From NCBI GenBank assembly GCA_910584095.1, contig CAJTYU010000005.1, positions 56,908-120,907 of the forward strand: 64,000 nucleotides of DNA. The letters run 5' to 3'. Shown here piece by piece: positions 43,445 through 51,518 of the stretch. This DNA comes from an uncultured Dorea sp. Lineage in GTDB: Bacteria > Bacillota > Clostridia > Lachnospirales > Lachnospiraceae. The stretch's first letter is position 1; each line of letters starts with the position of its first letter. The notes under the pieces are model-generated. The model saw nothing but the letters and a program-made list of their open reading frames with translations, was not told the origin of the DNA and did no database searches. A program made the translations under genes and the position numbers.

Positions 43445-45142
43445 TTATGTATACAGCACTGCCGCCGCCTCATAAGGCTTTAACGCAATCTTATCTCCCG
43501 CGCTCTCAAGGCCTGTCTCCTCCCTGCCATAGTTAGAGATCAGCACCTTGCCGGTTCTTTCCCGCAGCTCCTTTGGTATCTCACAAACCGTCTCCTGATC
43601 CGTATAACTGCACACCACCAGCAATTTCTCCCCCTGATAGCTCCGCAAATATACATACAACTCACCGCTGTCCGGAAGCAGAAGCTCATAATCACCATAC
43701 ACGATGATTTCATAGTCCTTCCGCAGACGGATCAGCTTCTTATAATAATAAAACACAGAAGTTTCCCGCTCCATCTGTTCCTTCGCATTAATCTCCCGGT
43801 AATTCGGATTCACCGGTATCCATGGCGATCCCGTGGTAAATCCGGCCTGCGGGCTATCGTCCCACTGCATCGGAGTCCTTGCGTTATCCCTGCCCTTGTA
43901 ACTAATATAATCAAACATCTCCTCGGGACTTACAATTCCCTTCCCCGTCAGTTCCCGGTAAGCATTGATGCTCTCAATATCCCGGAACTCCTCAAGAGAA
44001 GTGAAAGGATAATTGGTCATTCCAAGCTCCTCTCCCTGATAGACGTAAGGCGTCCCCTGCATCATATGCAGGCAGGTGCCAAGCATCTTCGCCGATACTT
44101 CCCGGTACTCCTGACTGTCATTCCCTATCCTTGAGAGCATTCTCGGCTGGTCATGGTTGCACCAGTACAGGCTGTTCCACGCTTTCCCCGCAAGCTCGGT
44201 CTGCCACTTGCTCATAATCTTCTTGAGCTCTGTAAGAGGAATTTTATTATGGTTCCACTTAAAACTCTCGCCGCCGTCTATATCCATGTGCTCGAACTGA
44301 AACACCATATTCAGCTCCTCCCCCGACGCGGACGCATACCTCTTCGCCTCCTCTACGGTAACGCCGGAGCACTCTCCCACCGTGATCAAGTCATACTTTG
44401 AGAGGACTTTCCGGTTCATCTCCTGTAAATACTCATGAACTCTCGGTCCATTGGCACAGTATGCGGCAAAATCCCCATATCCGCTCTTTCCCACCGCTCC
44501 GTCCGGCAGTCCCGGACATTTGGAAATCAGGCTGATCACATCCATGCGGAAGCCGTCGATCCCCTTCTCGCACCACCAAACCATCATGTCAAATACGCTC
44601 TCCCGGACTTTTGGATTCTCCCAGTTTAAATCCGGCTGCTTCTTTGAAAACAAATGCAGATAATACTGGCCCGTCCGCTCGTCGTACTCCCATGCCGGGC
44701 CGCCGAAACAACTCCCCCAGTTGTTGGGTTCCTTTCCGTCTTTGCCGTCCCGCCAGATATAGTAGTCCCGGTACTCATTATCCTCTGATTTCCTGCTCTC
44801 CACAAACCATGCATGCTCATCCGAGGTATGGTTCACCACCAGATCCATCATAATCTTAATTCCCAGCTCATGGGCTTTTGCCAGCATCCGGTCATAATCC
44901 TCCATGGTTCCGAATTCTTTCATAATATTCCGGTAATCGCTGATATCGTATCCATTATCGTCACCAGGCGACTGGTACACCGGAGACAACCAGATCACGT
45001 CAATCCCCAGCTCTTTCAGATAGTCCAGTTTTCCTGTAATTCCATTCAGATCCCCGATTCCGTCTCCGTTACTGTCACAAAAACTCCTTGGGTAGATCTG
45101 ATATACCACGCTTTCCTTCCACCATGCTCTTTCCATCTTCAT
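43445..45142 (-). CDS. Alpha-glucosidase, GH13 subfamily 31 (oligo-1,6-glucosidase type)
   Basis: This 565-aa cytoplasmic enzyme releases glucose from the non-reducing end of short alpha-glucans. All catalytic regions are intact: MMDLVVNHTSDEH, GIDGFRMDVIS (nucleophile Asp), LITVGECSGV (acid/base Glu) and YWCNHDQPR (third Asp). The Val right after the nucleophile is the known mark of alpha-1,6 specificity (isomaltose, panose, palatinose-like sugars). AAGGAAGG precedes the ATG, which overlaps the AraC remnant by 4 nt. Its promoter is flanked by two LacI-type operators. The ABC operon at 47705 probably supplies the substrate. Confidence 0.94.
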   Translation of the reverse strand: MKMERAWWKESVVYQIYPRSFCDSNGDGIGDLNGITGKLDYLKELGIDVIWLSPVYQSPGDDNGYDISDYRNIMKEFGTMEDYDRMLAKAHELGIKIMMDLVVNHTSDEHAWFVESRKSEDNEYRDYYIWRDGKDGKEPNNWGSCFGGPAWEYDERTGQYYLHLFSKKQPDLNWENPKVRESVFDMMVWWCEKGIDGFRMDVISLISKCPGLPDGAVGKSGYGDFAAYCANGPRVHEYLQEMNRKVLSKYDLITVGECSGVTVEEAKRYASASGEELNMVFQFEHMDIDGGESFKWNHNKIPLTELKKIMSKWQTELAGKAWNSLYWCNHDQPRMLSRIGNDSQEYREVSAKMLGTCLHMMQGTPYVYQGEELGMTNYPFTSLEEFRDIESINAYRELTGKGIVSPEEMFDYISYKGRDNARTPMQWDDSPQAGFTTGSPWIPVNPNYREINAKEQMERETSVFYYYKKLIRLRKDYEIIVYGDYELLLPDSGELYVYLRSYQGEKLLVVCSYTDQETVCEIPKELRERTGKVLISNYGREETGLESAGDKIALKPYEAAAVLYT

Positions 45143-45366
45143 ACTGATACCTTCCTTATTATATTTCTCTGCCGGTACTCTCTTGGCAACATTCCATACA
45201 CGCCTTTAAACGCCCGGGAAAAATTCAATTGGTTTGGATAGCCCACCGCCGCTCCCACATCGCCGATCGGCGTATCCTCTGCCGCCAGCTCTTCTGCCGC
45301 CTCCATACATACGAAACGGTTTTCTTCATACCCACAATGGTAGATTGATAAATCCATAAAATTCAT
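45139..45366 (-). pseudogene. AraC-family regulator remnant with internal deletion
   Basis: This open frame of about 75 codons joins the beginning of an AraC regulator to its end. The first residues (MDLSIYHCGYEENRFV) match residues 15-30 of the complete AraC protein at 46584-47438. The rest (IGDVGAAVGYPNQLNFSRAF and KGVYGMLPREYRQRN) matches its last helix-turn-helix. About 200 residues in between are missing without loss of frame. It cannot bind a sugar, and it lacks the first of the two HTH motifs. It still has an AAGGAG site and overlaps the glucosidase start (ATGA), so translation of the remnant may drive the glucosidase. ATG at 45366 or 45357 are both possible starts. Confidence 0.8.
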
Positions 45367-45385
45367 CACTCCTTTATGACATTAC

Positions 45386-45399
45386 GTTTTGCGCAAAAC
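45386..45399. promoter_or_regulatory. LacI-type operator, promoter-proximal copy
   Basis: The perfect 14-bp palindrome GTTTTGCGCAAAAC with a central CG, as in LacI-family operators. It lies about 20 bp downstream of the -10 box of the glucosidase promoter, inside the transcribed leader. Flanks ATTAC on one side match the other copy in inverted orientation. Confidence 0.8.
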
Positions 45400-45415
45400 C
45401 TTGTTCCTTTTTCCT

Positions 45416-45445
45416 ATTATATGCGATAAAACATGTCATTTTCAA
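45416..45445 (-). promoter_or_regulatory. Sigma-A promoter of the AraC-remnant/glucosidase unit
   Basis: On the minus strand TTGAAA (45440-45445) and TATAAT (45416-45421) are 18 bp apart, exactly between the two LacI-type operators. Confidence 0.75.
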
Positions 45446-45448
45446 CAA

Positions 45449-45462
45449 GTTTTGCGCAAAAC
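45449..45462. promoter_or_regulatory. LacI-type operator, upstream copy
   Basis: A second perfect GTTTTGCGCAAAAC, just upstream of the -35 box. Its centre is 63 bp from the first copy, six helical turns, so one LacI tetramer could loop the promoter. Confidence 0.8.
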
Positions 45463-45492
45463 GTAATTTTGTACAATCTACTATGCAGAGTT

Positions 45493-46512
45493 TTATACAT
45501 TTTGCATATTTTTCACAGAATCCCGGACAATCAGAGAGATTGGAAGCTGGTCTGACATAGAGACGTTTGGCTCCCCGTCAATGAGCTGAAACAGCTTCTT
45601 CACCGCATGGCCGCCCTTTTCGGCAATGTCCTGATGGATAGTAGTGAGCTTCGGCCGGCACAGTTTTGCCGCCTCACTGTCGTCAAATCCCGCCACTGAG
45701 ATTCCCTCCGGCACATAGATTCCCAAATCCCTTAACCTGACCACTGCCTCCGCCGCATAATAATCGGAAGCAAAGAACAGCGCGTCCTCCGCCTTTGCAA
45801 GCCGCAGCAGATATTTTTCATAGAAAGCTTCCCTCTCCTTCCACTCTCCCGGAATAATGATATGTCTGATACCTTCGGTATTTCCCATCCGGTTCTCATA
45901 AGCCAGACATACCCCTTTCCATCTCTCATGATCCACACCCACGTTATTATCCGCCACAAATCCGATCTTCCTGTGGCCGCAGTCCAGCAGATACTCCGTC
46001 ATCAAATAGCCGCCGCCGAAATCATCCAGCCCTACGTTCGCAATATCCTGCTTCTCATAATAAGTGTCAATGGACACCACCGGAGCCTTTCCCTTCACCT
46101 GAAGCAGCGCGTTGCTCTTCGCATGAAGGCCAATGGTAATCAGTCCCTCCACGTTCCATGTCGCCGCAAACTGGATCCCTTCCTCCGGATCCGGTGTAAA
46201 ATGCAGCAGCATGTAATAATTCTTCTTATAAATCTCCGACTCGATCGCCCGGATCAGCACATTGGAAAAGGCGTACCCTTCCCTCCCATGCTTCTCTCCC
46301 TCCGGCTCCCCCACCAGTACTCCAATAATCCGAGAGTTTCCTCCTGCCAGCATCATGGCGCCCATGCTGGGCACATACTCGGTCTCCGCAAGAAGTTTTT
46401 CAACCCTTTCCACCGTCTTTTTCGATACCTTGCCATAGTTTCCATGAATTACATTCGATACTGTAGTGGGACTCACGCCGGCCCGCTTTGCAATATCCTT
46501 AATCCGTATCAT
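45493..46512 (-). CDS. LacI family transcriptional regulator
   Basis: This 339-aa repressor has an N-terminal helix-turn-helix plus hinge (RIKDIAKRAGVSPTTVSNVI; AETEYVPSMGAMMLAGGNSR) and a periplasmic-binding-type effector domain (IIGVLVGEPEGEKHG; GISVAGFDDSEAAKLCRPKL). It most likely binds the two palindromes directly downstream of its own gene and represses the glucosidase until a sugar signal appears. The sugar is not identified; isomaltose-type oligosaccharides fit the context. It lies 71 nt behind the AraC gene on the same strand and may be read from the same message. Confidence 0.93.
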   Translation of the reverse strand: MIRIKDIAKRAGVSPTTVSNVIHGNYGKVSKKTVERVEKLLAETEYVPSMGAMMLAGGNSRIIGVLVGEPEGEKHGREGYAFSNVLIRAIESEIYKKNYYMLLHFTPDPEEGIQFAATWNVEGLITIGLHAKSNALLQVKGKAPVVSIDTYYEKQDIANVGLDDFGGGYLMTEYLLDCGHRKIGFVADNNVGVDHERWKGVCLAYENRMGNTEGIRHIIIPGEWKEREAFYEKYLLRLAKAEDALFFASDYYAAEAVVRLRDLGIYVPEGISVAGFDDSEAAKLCRPKLTTIHQDIAEKGGHAVKKLFQLIDGEPNVSMSDQLPISLIVRDSVKNMQNV

Positions 46513-46583
46513 ATGTATAAGCTCCTCCTTTCACCGTTTCCGCTTTTAACGGACGAAACTCAGTCCTGCATACCCTGAGATAC

Positions 46584-47438
46584 CTACCTCGAAATAATCT
46601 TATTTTTCTGCCTGTATTCTCTGGGCGACACGCCATACACCCCTTTAAAGGCCCGGGAAAAATGCAGCAGGTTTGGGTAACCCACCGATACCCCGATATC
46701 GCCCACCGATTCATTTCCCACAATCAGCGCGTCCGCCGCCTTCGCCATCCGGTAATGGATGAGAAATTCCTGCGGCGACTGGCCTAATACCTTTTTAAAT
46801 ATTTTCCCGAAATAACTGCGGTCCAGCTTGCACATCTTCGCAAGCTCCTCCACCGTAATATTTTCCGCATAGTTATGCTCGATATAGACCACGGCCTCTC
46901 TCACGTAAAACTCGCTCAAGTTTCCCCCCTGCGTCTGTTTTCTGGAAATTGAATACTTGATCAATCCGTCGAAAAAGAGATACAGATGACCGATCAGCTC
47001 TAAGGAGGATGCATTCTGACTCTGAACGATCGTCAGCATCTCCTTCAGGATCAGATCGCCGTATTCCGGTTCCGTAGTCGTAAAAACCGGCGTTTTATAA
47101 GACAGCCCGGCAAGTTCCATGCACTCTTTCGCCCGAAGCCCTCCAAATTCCACCCAGACATATTCCCACGGCTCGTGCTCATCGGCATAATAAGTATTTA
47201 CAAATCCCGGCTCAATCAGGAATCCGCTTCCCGCAGAAATATGGTAATGAGAGGTATGGCCCTTCTCATCGTTGGCATTCAGCGTCCCCTTTCCTGAAAT
47301 TACATAGTGGAACAGGTAATTATTCCGCACATAAGGGCCGAAGGACTTCAGCGGTTCGCACTGTTCATACCCATATTGGTATATTGTAAGGTCCATAAAC
47401 CTCTCATCCTGAAATACGGAGAACAATAAATTCGTCAT
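46584..47438 (-). CDS. AraC family transcriptional regulator
   Basis: This 284-aa regulator has an N-terminal AraC-type cupin for ligand binding (HYHISAGSGFLIEPGFVNTY; EPWEYVWVEFGG) and a C-terminal double helix-turn-helix (YAENITVEELAKMCKLDRSY; VGYPNLLHFSRAFKGVYGVS). Such regulators activate sugar-uptake operons. It is divergent from the sugar ABC operon across 266 bp with inverted repeats, its probable target. AGAGGAAA precedes the ATG. A deleted paralogue lies 1.2 kb downstream, so the locus once held two such regulators. Confidence 0.92.
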   Translation of the reverse strand: MTNLLFSVFQDERFMDLTIYQYGYEQCEPLKSFGPYVRNNYLFHYVISGKGTLNANDEKGHTSHYHISAGSGFLIEPGFVNTYYADEHEPWEYVWVEFGGLRAKECMELAGLSYKTPVFTTTEPEYGDLILKEMLTIVQSQNASSLELIGHLYLFFDGLIKYSISRKQTQGGNLSEFYVREAVVYIEHNYAENITVEELAKMCKLDRSYFGKIFKKVLGQSPQEFLIHYRMAKAADALIVGNESVGDIGVSVGYPNLLHFSRAFKGVYGVSPREYRQKNKIISR

Positions 47439-47478
47439 GATGCGTTTCCTCTTTCTTCTTAAAATCGTGATTTTGCTG

Positions 47479-47516
47479 AATTTTCAGTTTGTTTTTTAGT
47501 AAAAACGCTGAAAATT
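47479..47516. promoter_or_regulatory. Inverted repeat in the AraC/ABC divergent promoter region
   Basis: AATTTTCAG (47479-47487) and CTGAAAATT (47508-47516) are exact inverted copies 20 nt apart, in the AT-rich 266-bp space between the AraC gene and the ABC operon. They are a candidate AraC or CcpA-independent regulatory site; nothing else coding is seen there. Confidence 0.35.
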
Positions 47517-47704
47517 TATATTTTGTTTATATTATATACCATTATGCGTCTATATTTCAACATTTTCGTTTCAATCACGCATTCTGATAAAAATGAAGCG
47601 CATCCATGTATTTACGTTTCCGTAGCAAACTGCTATTATCTAACTCGAAATCAAACAAATTTTTCATGCAGATTGACGAAGCATGAAAGGAGAAGAGGTG
47701 TGGA

Positions 47705-48985
47705 ATGAAAAAGAGAGTAATTGCCACAGCACTTGTGGCAGCAATGCTGATTGGGACTGTCTTTTCTGCTTCCGGATGTTCTTCCGAGCCGGATGATGGC
47801 AAGACCCATATCACCATGCTTCAGTACAAGCCGGAGGCTGTAAAGGCTTTCGAAAAAATGGAGGAGGAATTTAATGCCACCCACGATGACATCGTGCTGA
47901 ACATCGAATCCCCCAACGACGCCATGACTGTACTGAAGACGCGCTTTATCAAGGAGGATGCGCCGGATATCATCGGTATCGGCGGAGACGTGAACTTCTC
48001 AAATTTCGTTGATGCAGAGATGCTCATGGATATCTCAGACTTTGAAGGATTATCTTTAATTAAGCAGGCTTATAAAGATATCGACAAAAATCTGGAGTTT
48101 GTTCCTATGGAAGGCGTTTATGCCGTTCCTTACGTAGCAAATGCAGCAGGCGTCCTGTACAACAGAGAGATGTTCAAGAATAACAAATGGGAAATTCCTA
48201 CCACTTGGGACGAATTTACAGACTTATGCGAGACCATCAAAAAGTCCGGACAGCAGCCGCTCTACTTCGGCTTCAAGGACGTATGGACCTGTCTGGCGCC
48301 GTGGAACGCACTTGCCTGCGACCTTGCTCCGGCAGACGTATGCCGTCAGGTAAACAAGGGCGAGACCAAATTCGCTGACGAATATGGCGAAGTAGCCGAG
48401 AAAATGCTAGAGCTCCTCGAATACGCTCAGGACGATCCGTTCGCATACAACTACAACGACGCATGTACCGCATTTGCAAACGGCGAATCCGCAATGTACA
48501 CCATCGGAAGCTATGCAGTTCCCCAGATCCAGTCTGTAAATCCAGACATGGACATTGATTCCTTCGTGATGCCCGGCTGCGATAACGCAGAGGATAACGT
48601 ACTGAACTCCGGCGTGGACCTTCAGTTCTGCGTAACCCAAGACTGCCAGAATAAAGAGGCGGCATATGAGGTATTAAGCTTCCTGTTAGAGGATTCTACC
48701 ATCCAGACATACCTTGACGACCAGAACGCAGTTCCTTGCAAGGACAAGGAATTTAAGCTTTCACCTGCTCTTGACGGTATGCTTGACTACATAAACGAAG
48801 GCAAGATGACCGACTATCAGGATCACTATTATCCTTCTGAGATGGCAGTTGACGCACAGATTCAGACCTTCCTTATCGACGGAAGCGTAGAAAAATTCCT
48901 GAACAAATTCGATACCGACTGGCTGCGGTACAACCGCGACATTATCCGTAAGGTACAGGAATACGAAGCAGGAGGGAATAAATAA
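47705..48985 (+). CDS. Sugar ABC transporter substrate-binding lipoprotein
   Basis: This 426-aa exported lipoprotein has a signal peptide with lipobox (FSASGCSSEPDDG; lipid-modified Cys near residue 25) and a type II extracellular solute-binding domain of the family-1 (maltose/raffinose) kind. Typical blocks are DAMTVLKTRFIKEDAPDIIG, GVYAVPYVANAAGVLYNREM and TWDEFTDLCETIKKSG. It captures an oligosaccharide for the two permeases behind it. AAAGGAGAAGAGG precedes the ATG. It is divergent from the AraC activator. An alpha-1,6-linked oligosaccharide is the best guess, from the linked glucosidase. Confidence 0.93.
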   Translation: MKKRVIATALVAAMLIGTVFSASGCSSEPDDGKTHITMLQYKPEAVKAFEKMEEEFNATHDDIVLNIESPNDAMTVLKTRFIKEDAPDIIGIGGDVNFSNFVDAEMLMDISDFEGLSLIKQAYKDIDKNLEFVPMEGVYAVPYVANAAGVLYNREMFKNNKWEIPTTWDEFTDLCETIKKSGQQPLYFGFKDVWTCLAPWNALACDLAPADVCRQVNKGETKFADEYGEVAEKMLELLEYAQDDPFAYNYNDACTAFANGESAMYTIGSYAVPQIQSVNPDMDIDSFVMPGCDNAEDNVLNSGVDLQFCVTQDCQNKEAAYEVLSFLLEDSTIQTYLDDQNAVPCKDKEFKLSPALDGMLDYINEGKMTDYQDHYYPSEMAVDAQIQTFLIDGSVEKFLNKFDTDWLRYNRDIIRKVQEYEAGGNK

Positions 48986-49836
48986 TGAAGAAAAAACTTA
49001 GCAGAAACCAAACCTTTTTGTTAATTACGATTCCGGTCCTGGCACTGTTCTTCTGTTTTAATACTCTGCCGTTAATTAAGGGCCTGATGTACAGCTTCAC
49101 TAACTTCCGCGGATTCGGAAGCTACGAGTGGGTTGGAATGCGTAACTATGCTGATTTATTTACGGACGCACGCGTAGGAAAATCCTACCTGTTCACCTTT
49201 AAATTCGCTTTGCTTGCAACGGTTGTTACCAATGTGATCGCACTGCTCCTTGCTCTTGGCTTAAATGGCAAGATCCGCGCTAAGAGCACCTTAAGAGGCG
49301 TTTACTTCATCCCAAGAATCCTTGGCGGACTGGTTGTAGGTTATATCTTCGGATATATCTTCACCTACATCCTTCCAGCTATCACAGGTAAGGGAAGTAT
49401 GCTGTCCAACACCGGCACAGCTTGGATCGCAATCGTAATCGTTGCCGCATGGCAGTCCATTGCACAGACCACTTTGATCTACATCTCCGGTCTTCAGACC
49501 GTGCCGGAGGATGTATACGAGGCAGGTGCCATCGACGGCGCTACCGGATGGTTAAGCTTCAAGAACCTGACTTTCCCGCTGATCATTCCATTTTTCAGCA
49601 TCAACATGGTCTTAAGTATGAAAGACTTCCTGATGGTATTCGACCAGATCATGGCTATGACCAAGGGTGGTCCTGCACAGAGTACCGAGTCCATCTCATT
49701 CCTTATTTACAACAATGGTATGGGCGGCGGACAGTTCGGATTCCAGAGCGCCAACGCGGTAATCTTCTTTATCGTAATCGTTGCCATCTCTGTATTCCAG
49801 CTTAACTTCACAGGAAAGAAGGAGGAACAGTTATAA
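48985..49836 (+). CDS. Sugar ABC transporter permease (MalF type)
   Basis: This 283-aa inner-membrane protein has six transmembrane helices and the ATPase-docking EAA loop (YEAGAIDGATGWLSFKNLTF). Upstream and downstream genes overlap by one base each (TAATG), so the operon is translationally coupled. It forms the channel together with the next gene product. Confidence 0.94.
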   Translation: MKKKLSRNQTFLLITIPVLALFFCFNTLPLIKGLMYSFTNFRGFGSYEWVGMRNYADLFTDARVGKSYLFTFKFALLATVVTNVIALLLALGLNGKIRAKSTLRGVYFIPRILGGLVVGYIFGYIFTYILPAITGKGSMLSNTGTAWIAIVIVAAWQSIAQTTLIYISGLQTVPEDVYEAGAIDGATGWLSFKNLTFPLIIPFFSINMVLSMKDFLMVFDQIMAMTKGGPAQSTESISFLIYNNGMGGGQFGFQSANAVIFFIVIVAISVFQLNFTGKKEEQL

Positions 49837-50684
49837 TGAAAAAGAAAAATAAAGTTGCTGCCATTACCAATTGGCCGCTTACCATCTTATTGATCGCTGG
49901 CTGTATAACTGTAGTCTTTCCGCTTTATATGGCCATTGTAATTGCATTCAAGAAACCTTCTGAAATGACCAATGACATTGCCGGCGCTTTAAGCCTTCCA
50001 AAGAGCTGGAGCCTTGAGAACTTCACAGAAGCTATGCGTGTAACAGACTTCTGGCATTCACTGGGCTACAGCGTGCTGATTACGGTTGCCACCGTAGTGC
50101 TTGCAATCCTGATTCACTCTCTTGCCGGCTATGCCATTGGTCGAAGTATGGCAAAGAACAAATTTTACAAGATTTCTTATCTTTATATTGTAAGCGGTAT
50201 GTTCGTACCTTTCGCAATCCTGATGATGCCTCTGGTAAAGCAGACTGCACAGATGGGAATTGACAACTGGTTCGGAGTAATCCTCTGTTATCTGGTATTC
50301 TATATGCCGATGAACGTGATGCTCTACTCCGGCTACTTAAAGAATATCCCGATCGCGTTGGAAGAGGCTGCTTACGTGGACGGAGCAACCACATGGACTA
50401 CCTACTGGAAGGTAATCTTCCCAATCATGAAGCCTATGCACGCTACCGTTGCCGTTCTGACAGCGCTGGGAACATGGAACGACGTTATGACTCCGCTTGT
50501 TATCATGTCAGGAAAGGGAGCAAACACACTGCCTCTGGCACAGCTCACCTTCCAGACACAGTTCGGAACTAACTACAACTTGGCATTTGCTTCTTATCTG
50601 CTGGCATTGCTGCCAATCCTGATCTTCTATCTGGTATGCCAGAAGCAGATCATCAACGGTGTAGTAAATGGAGCTGTAAAATAG
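49836..50684 (+). CDS. Sugar ABC transporter permease (MalG type)
   Basis: This 282-aa inner-membrane protein has six helices and an EAA loop (LEEAAYVDGATTWTTYWKVI) that docks the ATPase. It is the last gene of the ABC operon. No ATPase gene is present, so the system must borrow a general one (MsmX-type) encoded elsewhere, as is usual for Firmicutes oligosaccharide transporters. Confidence 0.94.
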   Translation: MKKKNKVAAITNWPLTILLIAGCITVVFPLYMAIVIAFKKPSEMTNDIAGALSLPKSWSLENFTEAMRVTDFWHSLGYSVLITVATVVLAILIHSLAGYAIGRSMAKNKFYKISYLYIVSGMFVPFAILMMPLVKQTAQMGIDNWFGVILCYLVFYMPMNVMLYSGYLKNIPIALEEAAYVDGATTWTTYWKVIFPIMKPMHATVAVLTALGTWNDVMTPLVIMSGKGANTLPLAQLTFQTQFGTNYNLAFASYLLALLPILIFYLVCQKQIINGVVNGAVK

Positions 50685-50778
50685 CTCGTTTACAAATATG
50701 GGGGGACGCAGCAGGCAGACACCGGATTTTCTGCACAGTCCGGAAATACCTCCCGGCGGCAGACTGCCGGCTGTGTTA

Positions 50779-50823
50779 AAACTACGGCCCATCTCAGGGA
50801 ATTTCCTGAGACGGGCCGTAGTT
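50779..50823 (+). terminator. Strong hairpin after the sugar ABC operon
   Basis: AACTACGGCCC (50780-50790) pairs perfectly with GGGCCGTAGTT (50813-50823), with an inner CTCAGG/CCTGAG stem. The U-tract is weak, but stem strength suggests termination. The preceding 70 bp are GC-rich with smaller inverted repeats (CCGGA/TCCGG). Confidence 0.75.
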
Positions 50824-50941
50824 ACATATGAAAATATTTTAGCATCCCATAAAATTTGAAATACTTATTATGCATTGACAATATTCACACAAACGGCAGA
50901 CTTTCTTCCGCCGCTTCTATATATTGGAGAACTGGCATAAA

Positions 50942-51373
50942 TTATATTTTGTATTCCCTCATATTTTCCGGAATTTCATCAATAGGTAAGTTCTTTACTG
51001 CTTCCTCACTTCCGGCTGCAATAGCCGTATCATAATACCAACATTTGTATTTCAACATATTTTTTGTTTTTTGTAATGCTTCAATCTGCTTTTCCACTTC
51101 CTCCAAACGGGCATGAAACATTTCCCCGCGTTTTCCTAAAGAGGCATCGCCCTCTTCACACCAAATTAAAAATTCCTTAATCGACTTGATAGACATTCCC
51201 GAAGATTTCAGACATTCAATCACTTTAAGCGTGTTAATCTCTGTATCAGAAAAAACACGGATACCCCCACTACTCCGTTCCATTTTCGGAAACATACCCT
51301 CACGGTCATAATAACGCAGCGTGGATATAGCAATCCCGGTGGCATTAGCAACCTCTCCAATCGAATAATACAT
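50942..51373 (-). CDS. MerR family transcriptional regulator (AdhR/NmlR-like)
   Basis: This 143-aa regulator has a MerR helix-turn-helix at the N-terminus (MYYSIGEVANATGIAISTLR) and a coiled coil (about residues 75-110), with no large effector domain. This size and its position beside an alcohol dehydrogenase fit the aldehyde/thiol-sensing AdhR/NmlR branch. One Cys in SLKVIECLKSSGMS may be the sensor. It is divergent from the dehydrogenase gene, whose promoter has a 19-bp spacer. Confidence 0.9.
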   Translation of the reverse strand: MYYSIGEVANATGIAISTLRYYDREGMFPKMERSSGGIRVFSDTEINTLKVIECLKSSGMSIKSIKEFLIWCEEGDASLGKRGEMFHARLEEVEKQIEALQKTKNMLKYKCWYYDTAIAAGSEEAVKNLPIDEIPENMREYKI

Positions 51374-51412
51374 AAGATTTTCTCCCTTTTCTGAAGTTTA
51401 TTAAAATTTCTC

Positions 51413-51443
51413 TTGATCTAAACCTAACTTTAGCTTCTACAAT
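51413..51443 (+). promoter_or_regulatory. MerR-type promoter (19-bp spacer) of the iron-alcohol dehydrogenase gene
   Basis: TTGATC (51413-51418) and TACAAT (51438-51443) are exactly 19 bp apart. The spacer contains AACCTAACTTTAGCTT, an imperfect dyad, as expected for activation by the divergent MerR protein. Confidence 0.7.
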
Positions 51444-51518
51444 AATACTACACCTACTAAATGGCTTTGTCAACATAACATTTGTAGCAAACAAAAAACA
51501 AAGAGAGGTAAATGTATT

